This document shows positions 53,333 to 62,900 of a stretch of DNA of 64,000 nt, piece by piece. This stretch comes from JBFMHP01 sp964557295 (GTDB lineage: Bacteria > Pseudomonadota > Gammaproteobacteria > RBG-16-57-12). Location: the NCBI GenBank assembly GCA_964557295.1, contig CAZKZP010000008.1, positions 22,834 through 86,833 on the forward strand, given 5' to 3'. The position numbers and the translations under genes are program-made. Every line of letters starts with the position of its first letter. Position 1 is the first letter of the stretch. The notes below the pieces were generated by a model, which made no database searches, was not told the DNA's origin, and saw nothing but the letters and a program-made list of their open reading frames with translations.

Positions 53333-54514
53333 ATGGCTTACTCATCCTTTCACCCGCCGCAGCGCACCTTGATGGGTCCGGGCCCATCGGACATCGCCCC
53401 CCGCGTTCTCGCCGCCATGGCCCGTCCGACGATCGGCCATCTCGATCCGGCTTTCATCGGGATGATGGATGAGGTCAAGGCGATGCTGCAATACGCGTTT
53501 CAAACCAAGAACGCGATGACCTTGCCGGTCTCCGGCCCCGGCTCGGCCGGCATGGAAACCTGCTTCGTCAATCTGATCGAACCCGGCGACGAAGTGATCG
53601 TATGCCAGAACGGCGTGTTCGGCGGCCGGATGAAGGAGAATGTGCAACGCCACGGCGGCATCGCCGTCATGGTGCAGGACGGCTGGGGCAAACCCGTTGA
53701 CCCAAACAAGGTGGCGGAGGCGCTTAAAGCCCATCCCAAGGCCAAGCTCGTCGCCTTCGTTCATGCGGAGACCTCCACCGGGGCGCAGTCCGACGCCAAG
53801 ACCATTTGCGACATCGCGCGGCGGCACGATTGTCTCACCATCGTCGACACCGTCACCTCACTCGGCGGAACCCCCGTGTTGGTGGATGACTGGGGCGCCG
53901 ATGCCGTCTATGCCGGCACACAGAAATGCCTCTCCTGTGTGCCCGGCCTCGCGCCCGTCACCTTTTCCGATCGCGCGGTCGCGATGATCAAGGGCCGCAC
54001 GGCGCCCATACACAGCTGGTTCATGGATTTGAGCCTGATCATGGGGTACTGGGGCGCCAGCCACCGGCGCGCCTACCATCACACCGCCCCCATCAATGCC
54101 TTGTATGCGCTGCACGAGGCGCTGGTCATGTTGCAAGAAGAAGGACTGGAGAACGCCTGGGCCAGACATCTGAAACACCACCACGCCTTGCGCGCCGGCC
54201 TGGAAGCGATGGGCCTGGCATTCGTCGTGGACGAAGCGTATCGCCTGCCGCAATTGAACGCCGTGCGTATTCCTGAAGGTGTCGATGACGCGGCGGTACG
54301 CGCCCGCTTGCTCCAGGAGTACGGGCTCGAGATCGGCGCCGGGCTCGGCGAAATGGCGGCGAAGGTGTGGCGCATCGGCCTCATGGGACAGTCGTGCACG
54401 GCGCGCAACGTGCTCTACTGTCTGCACGCGCTGGAAGGCGTGCTCACGCAGCTCAACGCGCCGATCGAGCGCGGGGTCGCGATTGCCGCCGCGCAGGCGC
54501 GTTTGAGCGGTTAG
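53333..54514 (+). CDS. Alanine/serine-glyoxylate aminotransferase family protein
   Basis: The 393-aa PLP enzyme is of the AGXT/SGAT group, which moves the amino group of serine or alanine to glyoxylate. The N-terminus GPGPSDIAPRVLAAMARPTI, VSGPGSAGMETCFVNLIEPGD, the VDTVTSLGGTPVLVDDWGAD segment and the PLP lysine in YAGTQKCLSCVPGL near 198 support this. The same fold serves purine catabolism and photorespiration-like routes, so substrate choice is open. It converges with the next gene with a 4-bp gap. Confidence 0.93.
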   Translation: MAYSSFHPPQRTLMGPGPSDIAPRVLAAMARPTIGHLDPAFIGMMDEVKAMLQYAFQTKNAMTLPVSGPGSAGMETCFVNLIEPGDEVIVCQNGVFGGRMKENVQRHGGIAVMVQDGWGKPVDPNKVAEALKAHPKAKLVAFVHAETSTGAQSDAKTICDIARRHDCLTIVDTVTSLGGTPVLVDDWGADAVYAGTQKCLSCVPGLAPVTFSDRAVAMIKGRTAPIHSWFMDLSLIMGYWGASHRRAYHHTAPINALYALHEALVMLQEEGLENAWARHLKHHHALRAGLEAMGLAFVVDEAYRLPQLNAVRIPEGVDDAAVRARLLQEYGLEIGAGLGEMAAKVWRIGLMGQSCTARNVLYCLHALEGVLTQLNAPIERGVAIAAAQARLSG

Positions 54515-54518
54515 CGCC

Positions 54519-55328
54519 CTACTTCAGCATGGTGGCCGGTGTTGGAATCAACTCGATGGCAAAGATCGCCGGCCAATTCTTGCCGGTCACATAGATGCGG
54601 TCGCGCGCCGGATCATAGGCAATGCCATTGAGGACGCCCGACTCTCCGCGGTAGCCGGAGCGCGCCAGCAGGCCGGTGAGATCGATGACGCCTGTCACCT
54701 GTCCGGAATCCGGCGCGATCATCACGATATAATCGGTCTGCCAGATATTGGCGAAGATCCGGCCTTTGATGAACTCCAGCTCGTTGAGATTCTTGACCGG
54801 CTGGCCCCGCAGCGTGACCTGCACTTTGCCCAGCACACGCAGCGAGTCTGGATCATGGAAATACAGTTGATCGCTGCCGTCGCTCAAAATCAGCCGCCGG
54901 CCATCGTGGGTCAGCCCCCACCCCTCAGTCGCATATTCAAACGAGCCCATGCGTTCCAGGGTGTTCTTGTCGTAGATGAATCCGATCCTGGATCGCCAAG
55001 TCAACTGAAACAATCGTTTGCCAAGGATCGTAATGCCCTCGCCGAAATACCGACTCGCCAGATCGTTCCGCAGCAAAATCTTGCCTGTGGCAAGTTCGAT
55101 TTTTCGGATGCTCGACTGTCCATAAAGCCCCGTGCTCAGATATAAATCATCCTGTTCGACGCTCAAGCCCTGCGTGAAGGCCGCGATGTCGTGCGGATGA
55201 CTCTGGAGTATCCGGTAGGTGTAATACTGCACGGGGTTTGGCGTGGATGGCCGCGCCGCGACCGGTGTGATCATCCAAGGCAAGATGAAAAGAATGAATA
55301 TGCTGATGACTGTGAGCGCGCGTGGCAT
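54519..55328 (-). CDS. Secreted glutamine cyclotransferase (beta-propeller type)
   Basis: The 269-aa product has a signal peptide (IFILFILPWMITPVAA) and the plant/bacterial-type glutaminyl cyclase signatures HDIAAFTQGLSVEQDDLYLS, TGLYGQSSIRKIELATGK, ATEGWGLTHDG, LNELEFIKGRIFANIWQTD and VLNGIAYDP. These five-bladed enzymes form N-terminal pyroglutamate on exported peptides. The adjacent uncharacterised membrane gene is 40 bp upstream on the same strand. Confidence 0.93.
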   Translation of the reverse strand: MPRALTVISIFILFILPWMITPVAARPSTPNPVQYYTYRILQSHPHDIAAFTQGLSVEQDDLYLSTGLYGQSSIRKIELATGKILLRNDLASRYFGEGITILGKRLFQLTWRSRIGFIYDKNTLERMGSFEYATEGWGLTHDGRRLILSDGSDQLYFHDPDSLRVLGKVQVTLRGQPVKNLNELEFIKGRIFANIWQTDYIVMIAPDSGQVTGVIDLTGLLARSGYRGESGVLNGIAYDPARDRIYVTGKNWPAIFAIELIPTPATMLK

Positions 55329-55368
55329 GAGCGAGGCCGATCAATGCAATTCGGCCATTATAGCGCGC

Positions 55369-56595
55369 TCAACGCTTCTTGGCAGCGCCGCTGGGCAGAC
55401 CGTCCAATAAGGCGTTCAGCTCCTCGTCGTTGAGCAGGGCATCCGCATCGACCATGGCATCTTTGGAATGGGGCTTACCGGAAAGCTCCACATCGGCCCG
55501 ATCCAGCATCTTTTCCAAATCGATTTCAGCCGGCTCATCATCGCGTCGCTGCACCTCCGCGTGGGCGCTCGCCTTCTTCGGACCTCCCACATCGAGATCG
55601 ATAACGATGTCACCATCATCGTCGGGCGTCGCGGGGACATTGGATTTGACTTCCGCGGCGCTCCCGATCTCATGGAACAAACTGCTTTCTTTCTCGGTCG
55701 CGACGATCTTCTCTTCCAGACGACGCATCTGTTCCATCTTCAACGTTTCCACGCACAACTTGAGATCGGTGCTGGCGCCATCCATTTTGTTGACCTCTGC
55801 CTCGAGCTGCGCTAGATCTGCGCGACTGAGCTGCTCGGACGAAGCCAACCCTTTGATGGAGTCGATATTGGCGCCGCTCTGCGCGAGCATCGTTCTCAGC
55901 TCATTGAATCCATCCAGTGAATCGGCCAAGTCCTCCTGGTCGAGTCCCGGCACCTCGTCCAACAGATCCTTGCCCGTGAGTCCTTCCAGCGTATCGAGAT
56001 TGTCGAACAGCTTCTCCTTGAACTGTTCCAGCGCCGCCACCTTGGCACTGACCTTATCGGCAGTGACATTTCCACTGGCCAGCTCGGAGATGTCATGCAC
56101 CAGATCCTGCACCACGCCCATATAGCCGTACATGGTATCCTGCATGCCGGAAAAACTTTCCTTGGCCTTCTTCCATGCCTGACTCGCCACCTCGACCACC
56201 GGCGCGGCTTCCTGCGGCGGCTGCGGCAGCAAATCCGTCAACCCGGAAAACAACCTGCTCCACTGGGTCTGCACCTGATCGTTGCCGCTGAGGCTGGTCT
56301 GCTCGTTTTGCAGATAGGCCATTCTGAATTGCAGAAACCTGATTTCCTCGGCGGACAACTCTTTATTGTTGATCTTGCCTGCATCGTCCATGTCGAGAAA
56401 CTCGCGCGTTTCATGCATGAGATAATCGAACAACTGGTGGGCATTCATGCCGGGCTCTTCTGCGCGCTCGCTCATCATTTGCCGCAGCTTCTTGTTGGCA
56501 TTGGCATTCTTGCGGAACAGCAGGGCGATAATCACGCTCATGAGCAATATCGCCTCGCCCATGAACAGAACTGCCAAAGTCATGCCGGTACTCAT
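55369..56595 (-). CDS. Membrane-anchored coiled-coil protein of unknown function
   Basis: I do not recognise the family. The 408-aa protein has one N-terminal membrane helix (about 5-27) and a short basic boundary (RKNANANKK). The body is mostly helical with predicted coiled coil at about 200-320 (ELRTMLAQSGANIDSIKGLA, ADLAQLEAEVNKMDGAST). The tail is acidic and disordered (DDDGDIVIDLDVGG) with a final amphipathic motif LLNDEELNALLDGL close to the end. The bulk is predicted cytoplasmic. It follows the VWA gene by 64 bp on the same strand, so the two likely act together. Confidence 0.85.
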   Translation of the reverse strand: MSTGMTLAVLFMGEAILLMSVIIALLFRKNANANKKLRQMMSERAEEPGMNAHQLFDYLMHETREFLDMDDAGKINNKELSAEEIRFLQFRMAYLQNEQTSLSGNDQVQTQWSRLFSGLTDLLPQPPQEAAPVVEVASQAWKKAKESFSGMQDTMYGYMGVVQDLVHDISELASGNVTADKVSAKVAALEQFKEKLFDNLDTLEGLTGKDLLDEVPGLDQEDLADSLDGFNELRTMLAQSGANIDSIKGLASSEQLSRADLAQLEAEVNKMDGASTDLKLCVETLKMEQMRRLEEKIVATEKESSLFHEIGSAAEVKSNVPATPDDDGDIVIDLDVGGPKKASAHAEVQRRDDEPAEIDLEKMLDRADVELSGKPHSKDAMVDADALLNDEELNALLDGLPSGAAKKR

Positions 56596-56659
56596 AGTCT
56601 CCTCGCCTTGTTCCAGGCGCCGAAAAAACGCGTTTTCATGCGCTCGAAGTGGTCACCGC

Positions 56660-58531
56660 TTATTTCTTGTCCAACTCGCCATCATCGAAAATGCCGTCCA
56701 TCTCCTTGGCGATCCGATCGGAATCGTTGTCCTTCATCTCTTCAAAGACAATCTCTTCGCGCGCGGCATCCTCCTCGGCCAGCGCCGCGCGCTTGCCCTC
56801 CTGGCTGGCGGATTGCTCCGCACCTGCCGGAGATGGTTTCTCACCGCTCGTTCGTTTCTTTGCCGTGGCATCGGTGTCCGCCGGCGCGGCTGGCGCAGCC
56901 TTCTTTTTGATCACGAAGAAATATACGGCCGCCGCCGCCAAGCCGACGACGAGATTCACCACGACGAAGATGACGATTCCGAACATGATACCGGACTCTT
57001 CTTCCGCTCCGGCGTGCGGCACCGCAGCAGGGCTTGGCTGGGGATGAGCCGTCTCCTTCACTGCGGCGGGTGTCGGTACCGGGCTTTCGATCACCGCATG
57101 CTCCTTGACTGCATGCCCCAACGGGGCCGGCGGCGCGGGTGTCTCAGCGACCTGAAAGGTGGTGGGGGCGCTATCACTCAGATCGATGAAGACCTTGTCG
57201 TCCTTGTGCGTGACCGCGTGCAATGCCTCCTCGGGCGTGATCGGCGGCACCAGATCCAGGATCTTGACCATCTGGCGGTCGAAGGTGGCACCGATGGCAT
57301 TGATGACGATACTGTAACGCCCCTGTTTGTCCAGCGCGAGATCGGCTTGATACTTGCCGCTCGGCGCCTGTGTGGCGTCCTGCACCGGGTCGACTTGCTT
57401 GTTGATCGAGGTTTTTTCCGGCAATGAGGCATTCAAACCAAGTTCCACACTCCCCAAGACCTCGGGCTTGGTGATGATACTGCCGCCGTCTTCCAACCAA
57501 GAAGTGATGAGCAGGCTATCTCCTGGCTGCGGAGAGACGGGCGTGAAATCCACGTGCAACTTCAGATCGGTGATGACGTAGGCGCGATTGCCCTCGGCCA
57601 CGGGACTGATCTGCCATGCCCCTGGTTTCGGCTCCTTGATCGTGATCAGATCGAATTCGGGAGACTCCATCCAGCGCGTGAAATCGCCATGGGCTTGCGC
57701 CGTCAAGATTTCATTGGCGGGCGATGTGAGGGTTACCACCTCGCCGCGGCCGTCTTTGCCGGCGACGATGGTGATCTCCTTCACCGAGGCGTCGATCTGG
57801 AAGGTTTTGCCTTTGAACGGGATGACATCCGGGGTTTTGCTTTGTTCGAAGATGGCGGCGAAGACGCGGTGCAGTTCCTTGTCGGTCTGCGCGAGATTGA
57901 ACTGGCCGCCGGTCAACGATGCGATGCTTTGCAGCAGGCGGGTATCGGATTCATCGGTGAAGGCGATGGTGTGTATGGCCACGCCCTTTTCCTTGAGTCC
58001 CGGCACCACCCCGGTGAGCGCCGCTTCGATGGCCTGCCTGGATTCCCGCGCATCCCCCAGATCCATCCGGCCGTCGGACATCAGCACGATCATGCGCCTG
58101 CGCTTTTCATCGGCGTCTCTTTCCAGCACCTTGCCGGCGGCCTCCAAGGCGGCGGTGATATTGGTGTAAGCGCCCTTGGAAGAAATCTTTTCAACGGCGC
58201 CGAACAGTCTGGCCTGGCTTTGATCGGGCGTGTTTGGCGTGAGATACACGATGGGATAGCCCTGATCGCTGAAGCTCACCACGCTTACGCGGTCATTCCC
58301 ATCGAGCAAGGAGATCAGCAGCCGCGCTGCGGGCTTGCGCAGTTCCTGCGGATCGTTTTTTTTCATGCTGCCGGAGCTGTCCATCACCAGCACGATATCG
58401 AGCGGCGCCGCGGCGAGCGCCACCGCCGCGAGCATCCACAGGAACAGGACCGCCGGCAGATGCCGGATTACGCGCCTGATATTCGTTTGTCTTCCCATCT
58501 CCGAAACGTCTCTGCTCATTGTGGTTATCAT
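56660..58531 (-). CDS. VWA-domain single-pass membrane protein of unknown function
   Basis: The 623-aa protein has a signal peptide (alternative starts at 58519 and 58498 change only its length), then a von Willebrand A domain with a complete MIDAS: VMDSSGSM near residue 50, a Thr in KGAYTNIT and LMSDGRMD. Beta-rich domains follow (about 250-450), then a Pro/Ala linker and a membrane helix at about 515-540 (GIVIFVVVNLVVGLAAAAVYFF). An 80-residue charged cytoplasmic tail ends in EEIVFEEMKDNDSDRIAKE and DGIFDDGELDKK. The periplasmic part likely binds a partner through the metal ion. It is followed by the coiled-coil gene. Function unknown. Confidence 0.9.
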   Translation of the reverse strand: MITTMSRDVSEMGRQTNIRRVIRHLPAVLFLWMLAAVALAAAPLDIVLVMDSSGSMKKNDPQELRKPAARLLISLLDGNDRVSVVSFSDQGYPIVYLTPNTPDQSQARLFGAVEKISSKGAYTNITAALEAAGKVLERDADEKRRRMIVLMSDGRMDLGDARESRQAIEAALTGVVPGLKEKGVAIHTIAFTDESDTRLLQSIASLTGGQFNLAQTDKELHRVFAAIFEQSKTPDVIPFKGKTFQIDASVKEITIVAGKDGRGEVVTLTSPANEILTAQAHGDFTRWMESPEFDLITIKEPKPGAWQISPVAEGNRAYVITDLKLHVDFTPVSPQPGDSLLITSWLEDGGSIITKPEVLGSVELGLNASLPEKTSINKQVDPVQDATQAPSGKYQADLALDKQGRYSIVINAIGATFDRQMVKILDLVPPITPEEALHAVTHKDDKVFIDLSDSAPTTFQVAETPAPPAPLGHAVKEHAVIESPVPTPAAVKETAHPQPSPAAVPHAGAEEESGIMFGIVIFVVVNLVVGLAAAAVYFFVIKKKAAPAAPADTDATAKKRTSGEKPSPAGAEQSASQEGKRAALAEEDAAREEIVFEEMKDNDSDRIAKEMDGIFDDGELDKK

Positions 58532-58549
58532 AGGTTGAGCCTGAACACG

Positions 58550-58607
58550 TAGCCTGGATTGAGCGCCTTTTGCGCAACCCGGATCTCGCTTCGTTCAACC
58601 CAGGCTA
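58550..58607. repeat. REP-like inverted repeat between VWA gene and pepN
   Basis: TAGCCTGGATTGAG at 58550 pairs imperfectly with TTCAACCCAGGCTA at 58594. An inner element with GCGCCTTTTGCGC adds a second small stem. The 'TAGCCTGG-TTGA' word is a commonly dispersed proteobacterial repeat. It lies in the 138-bp gap between the two minus-strand genes and may serve as terminator or mRNA stabiliser of pepN transcripts. Confidence 0.65.
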
Positions 58608-58669
58608 TTGATAGAGGCATTATCGGAAGGCGCTGGTAAATGTTTAATCCTCTGGCAGTTTATGACTTT

Positions 58670-61324
58670 TCACGCCAACCCCTTGGAGACTACCTCATAA
58701 ACATCTTTCGAGATGCCCGGGGCATTGAGGATGCGTTCGAGTTGAGCCCTCATGCCCCGCTGGCGATCCTGATCGTACTTGCGCCACATGATCAGGGGAT
58801 TCACCAGGCGTGAGGCGATCTGCGGATTGATCTCATTGAGCTGGATCACCTGCTCGGCCAAAAACGCGTAGCCCGCCCCGTCCGGCTGGTGGAATTGCGC
58901 CGGATTGGACGAACAGAACACGCCGATCACCGAGCGCACCTTGTTCGGGTTGGTGATCTTGAAGGCTGGGTGCTGAATCAGTTTCCGCACCCGCGCCAGC
59001 GCGCCCGGCAACCTCGAGGCGGCCTGGATGCTGAACCATTTGTCGACCACCAGGGATTCCTTCTCCCACTTCCGGTAGAACTCGGCCAGCGCCGGCTCGG
59101 CCAGATCGGCGCGGGTGTTGACCAGCGCCGTCAGCGCGGCCAGGACATCGGTCATGTTATTCGCGTGGTGGAATTGCGCCTGACATTGGCGGATCATCGG
59201 ATCATCCTCCCGTTCCATCAAATAGCCCAGCGCACAGTTCTTGAGGGCGCGGCGGCCGATGGCCTCGGGAGTGACCCGATACGGCCCGGAGTCGGCATTC
59301 GCCTGATACATGACGCGCCAAGCGTCTTCGAGATGCTGCGCGAGCTGCCGGCGGACAAACACCCGCGCCTGATGGATCGCCAGCGGATCGATCTCCGCCA
59401 TGAACTCGCTCAGATAGGTCTCACCCGGCAGGGTCAAGGCCTGCGCCAGCATCGCCTTATCGCCCGATTCCGTGCCGACGAGTTGTGCCCACGCCTGGAG
59501 ATAGGCGCGATCGAGTTGCAACTCCCGTCCGGCCCGAATGTCGTCCACCAGCCGCAGGAGGATACGCACCGAGAGTTGCTGACCGGCATCCCAGCGATTG
59601 AAATCATCCGTATCACGAGCCATCAAGAAGCTGAGCTGCTCATCATCCAGATCGATGTCGAGCTTGGCCGGGGCGGAAAAGCCGCGCAACATCGAAGGAA
59701 TCGGCCGTTGCGGAATGCCGGTGAATTCGAACACCTCTTCGGCGCGCGTCAGCGCCAGCACACGCGTGCCGTGAACGGCCTGCGCCTCACCTTGAAGCCG
59801 CAGCGGCAACTCCTTGCCATCGCGGCCCATCAGTCCCAGCGCGACCGGAATCTGCATCGGCTGTTTTTCCGGCTGCCCCGGCGTGGGCGGGCACGACTGC
59901 TTGATCGTCAAACGCAACACCTGTTGCGCCGGGAGATACTCCGTGCGCGCGGTCAACACCGGCGTGCCCGCCTGGCTGTACCACAGGCGAAACTGGGTCA
60001 GATCATATCCCGTGGCGTCCTCCATCGCCTGGACGAAATCCTCGGTGGTCACGGCTGCGCCATCGTGGCGCGCAAAGTAGAGATCGCACCCCTTGCGGAA
60101 GCCCTCGGCCCCGAGCAGGTTGTGGATCATGCGAATGACCTCGGCCCCCTTCTCATACACCGTGGCGGTGTAGAAATTGTTGATCTCGACATAGGAATCC
60201 GGTCGGATCGGATGAGCCATGGGACCGGCGTCTTCCCGGAACTGATGGGTGCGCAGCATGTTCACGTCCTGGATGCGCTTGACCCCGCGCGACTGCATGT
60301 CGGCGCTGAACTCCTGATCGCGGAAGACCGTGAATCCCTCCTTCAGGCTGAGCTGGAACCAGTCCCGGCAGGTCACCCGGTTGCCGGACCAGTTGTGGAA
60401 GTACTCATGCCCGATCACGCCCTCGATATTCTGATAATCCTGATCGGTGGCGGTCTCCGCCTTGGCCAGCACGTATTTGGAGTTGAAGATATTGAGGCCC
60501 TTGTTTTCCATCGCGCCCATGTTGAAATCGTCCACCGCGACGACCATGTAGCGTTGCAGATCGTATTCGCGCCCATAGACCTCCTCGTCCCAGCGCATCG
60601 CCCGGCGCAGGGATTCCAGGGCGAATGCGCACTGATCGAGGTTGTGCTCCTCGACATAAATGTAGAGCTCGATCCTGCGCCCCGACATCGTGACGAACTC
60701 GCCCTGGATCTGCGCCAGATCTCCGGCGACCAGCGCGAACAGATAACTGGGCTTGGGAAAGGGGTCTTCCCAGACCGCATAATGGGCGCCGCCGTCCCCC
60801 ACCCCGGTCTCGATCAGATTGCCGTTGGCCAGCAGCACCGGAAACCGCGCCCGGTCGGCCACAATCGTCGTGGTGAAACGCGCCATCACATCCGGCCGGT
60901 CGATGTAGTACGTCATGCGGCGGAAGCCCTCCGGCTCGCACTGCGTGCAGTAGATGCCGCCGGATTTGTACAAGCCAGACAAGGCGGTGTTCTTCTCCGG
61001 TTCGACCCGCGTGACCACGCGCAACCTGAAGCGTTCCGGCACATTGAAGACGGTCAGTGTGGTCGCGGTCCCGAGGTAATCAGCTTCGCGGAGCGGCTGA
61101 TCGTTGAGCGTGATCGAACAGAGCTCCAATTCTTCGCCATCCAGCACCAGATCGGGCTGACCTTCCGCCGCGGGATTGCGAGCCACTTCTAGGCGCGACT
61201 CGATTTCGCAATAATTTTGATGAAACTTAAATCGTAAATCGACTGTCTCAATCAAATACGGTGACGGTCGATAATCATTGAGGAATACGGCGGAAGGAAG
61301 CGCCGGCGTGTTGTTGTCTGCCAT
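58670..61324 (-). CDS. pepN: PepN, aminopeptidase N
   Basis: PepN is the main cytosolic alanyl aminopeptidase (M1 family). From the ATG at 61324 (MADNNTPALPSAVFLNDYRP) the product is 884 aa; an in-frame upstream start would add 20 residues unlike the family. The exopeptidase motif GAMEN is near 270 and the zinc site HEYFHNW near 305 with the third ligand Glu in LKEGFTVF. The C-terminal helical domain is complete. It is divergent from the cytochrome gene. Confidence 0.97.
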   Translation of the reverse strand: MADNNTPALPSAVFLNDYRPSPYLIETVDLRFKFHQNYCEIESRLEVARNPAAEGQPDLVLDGEELELCSITLNDQPLREADYLGTATTLTVFNVPERFRLRVVTRVEPEKNTALSGLYKSGGIYCTQCEPEGFRRMTYYIDRPDVMARFTTTIVADRARFPVLLANGNLIETGVGDGGAHYAVWEDPFPKPSYLFALVAGDLAQIQGEFVTMSGRRIELYIYVEEHNLDQCAFALESLRRAMRWDEEVYGREYDLQRYMVVAVDDFNMGAMENKGLNIFNSKYVLAKAETATDQDYQNIEGVIGHEYFHNWSGNRVTCRDWFQLSLKEGFTVFRDQEFSADMQSRGVKRIQDVNMLRTHQFREDAGPMAHPIRPDSYVEINNFYTATVYEKGAEVIRMIHNLLGAEGFRKGCDLYFARHDGAAVTTEDFVQAMEDATGYDLTQFRLWYSQAGTPVLTARTEYLPAQQVLRLTIKQSCPPTPGQPEKQPMQIPVALGLMGRDGKELPLRLQGEAQAVHGTRVLALTRAEEVFEFTGIPQRPIPSMLRGFSAPAKLDIDLDDEQLSFLMARDTDDFNRWDAGQQLSVRILLRLVDDIRAGRELQLDRAYLQAWAQLVGTESGDKAMLAQALTLPGETYLSEFMAEIDPLAIHQARVFVRRQLAQHLEDAWRVMYQANADSGPYRVTPEAIGRRALKNCALGYLMEREDDPMIRQCQAQFHHANNMTDVLAALTALVNTRADLAEPALAEFYRKWEKESLVVDKWFSIQAASRLPGALARVRKLIQHPAFKITNPNKVRSVIGVFCSSNPAQFHQPDGAGYAFLAEQVIQLNEINPQIASRLVNPLIMWRKYDQDRQRGMRAQLERILNAPGISKDVYEVVSKGLA

Positions 61325-61523
61325 CGGATGATCCTGTACTTCGGTGTGTAAGAGATGATTGGGTAATAATCCCGGATTTTCCATTGCACCGTGTTGTGCG
61401 TTCCCAGTAGCTCGCCTATGGGAAATTCGGGATAATTATTGACTATACGCAACATAATACTCTAAGGTAAATTTCTCCATAACAATTAATATGATAATGT
61501 CTGGACTGTGCGACTTTCCGATA

Positions 61524-62864
61524 ATGAATTCTGTGGCGAATAGAAAAATCCTGACGGCAGCATTGATAGGGCTTGCCCTGCTGCAACTTCCGGCGGCCGC
61601 TTGGGCCGAACTGAGCATGGAAGAAAAGACCATCGTTGAACAATGCGATGCCTGTCACTCCACCGATCAAGAAGCCAAGGTCTTCGGCATCCCCTATCTC
61701 GCCGGACAATATCCCCAATACATCATCAAACAGATCGACGACTACAACACCAACCGGCGGCGCGGACACGAACAGGCGCCGTTTCCCAAGGGAATCTCCG
61801 ATGAATCCTGGGATAATATCAGCCAGCGCCTGAGCCGCGTACTATACCTGCCTCGGATCCCGGAGCTGAACACCGAGCTGCTCACCCTGATGCGCAAGGG
61901 GGAACGCCTCTACACCAGCGGCGACGAAACCACCGGCGCCAAACAGTGCGTGCAATGCCATGGCGAAAAAGGCATGGGCCGCTCGAAGAACATCAGTCTG
62001 TTTCCCGTCTTGAAACATCAGGACAAAACCTATCTGATCAGCCAGCTCCAGAAATACCGCAAGGATGAGCGCACCAATGATCAGGTCTCCATGATGCGCG
62101 GGATCGCCAAGACATTGTCGGATGACGACATCCTCGCAGTCGCCACCTATCTGGCCTTTCTCCCGGAGCGCATGCCCGAGCCGATGGAAATCGCCGCGCC
62201 CCAAAAGGCCCCGGCGGCCAAATCACCGCGGCCGGAACCTCCCAAGAAGACACCGGAACCCAAGCCGGTCGTCGAAAAACCCGTTCAGACGCCCAAGGTG
62301 GTCGCGCAAGCCACGCCTGAGGCCAAGCCCACGGCAAAACCCGCCGCCCCGGTCGTGACCGAGGTGCCAAAGCCAACACCCAAGCCCCAGGAACCCGTCG
62401 CCAAAGCGGAAGCGCCTAAGACGGAACCCGCGAAACCCACTGAACCACCCAAGGCCGAGGCGCGGCCGCTGAAAATCGAAAGCGCACCCGCGATCAGCAT
62501 CAGTACGCTGCCCGCCGAGCCACTAGTGGAAACCGCAGTGGAGGTGGTGGCGCCTAAGGCCACCACCGCAGAATCAGAACCCCCGGCCAGCGCGCGTCAG
62601 ACACCAGCGTCAAAGGCGGAGCAGATCAGCCGCGGCAAGAACATCGCAGTCGTATGCGAGGCATGCCACGGCACGCAAGGCCGCAGCACCAATCCGAGCA
62701 CGCCGAGGCTCGCCGGACAGCACGCCGGCTACATCGCCAAGCAGCTCAAGGACTTCAAGGCGGGCCGACGCTCCGATGCGGTGATGTCGAGCATGGCGGC
62801 ATCCTTGTCCGATCAGGACATCAGAGACGTCGCGGAATATTTCGCGGCTCAGAAAAGATTTTGA
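61524..62864 (+). CDS. Three-haem c-type cytochrome with Pro/Lys-rich linker
   Basis: The 446-aa exported protein has signal peptide IGLALLQLPAAAWAE and three CXXCH sites: CDACH (41), CVQCH (142) and CEACH (378). Domains 1 and 2 are adjacent; domain 3 is separated by a linker of about 150 residues rich in Pro, Lys, Glu and Ala (KPTAKPAAPVVTEVPKPTPK). Domains 2 and 3 are class I cytochrome-like with an expected Met ligand near a LSD motif (VSMMRGIAKTLSD, SSMAASLSDQD). Domain 1 has no Met there. Its start at 61524 precedes the signal peptide; an ATG at 61491 is possible. It is probably a periplasmic electron carrier; partners are not in the window. Confidence 0.9.
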   Translation: MNSVANRKILTAALIGLALLQLPAAAWAELSMEEKTIVEQCDACHSTDQEAKVFGIPYLAGQYPQYIIKQIDDYNTNRRRGHEQAPFPKGISDESWDNISQRLSRVLYLPRIPELNTELLTLMRKGERLYTSGDETTGAKQCVQCHGEKGMGRSKNISLFPVLKHQDKTYLISQLQKYRKDERTNDQVSMMRGIAKTLSDDDILAVATYLAFLPERMPEPMEIAAPQKAPAAKSPRPEPPKKTPEPKPVVEKPVQTPKVVAQATPEAKPTAKPAAPVVTEVPKPTPKPQEPVAKAEAPKTEPAKPTEPPKAEARPLKIESAPAISISTLPAEPLVETAVEVVAPKATTAESEPPASARQTPASKAEQISRGKNIAVVCEACHGTQGRSTNPSTPRLAGQHAGYIAKQLKDFKAGRRSDAVMSSMAASLSDQDIRDVAEYFAAQKRF

Positions 62865-62900
62865 TACAAAGGGATTCCACCGCACAGGACCGCGCTATGC

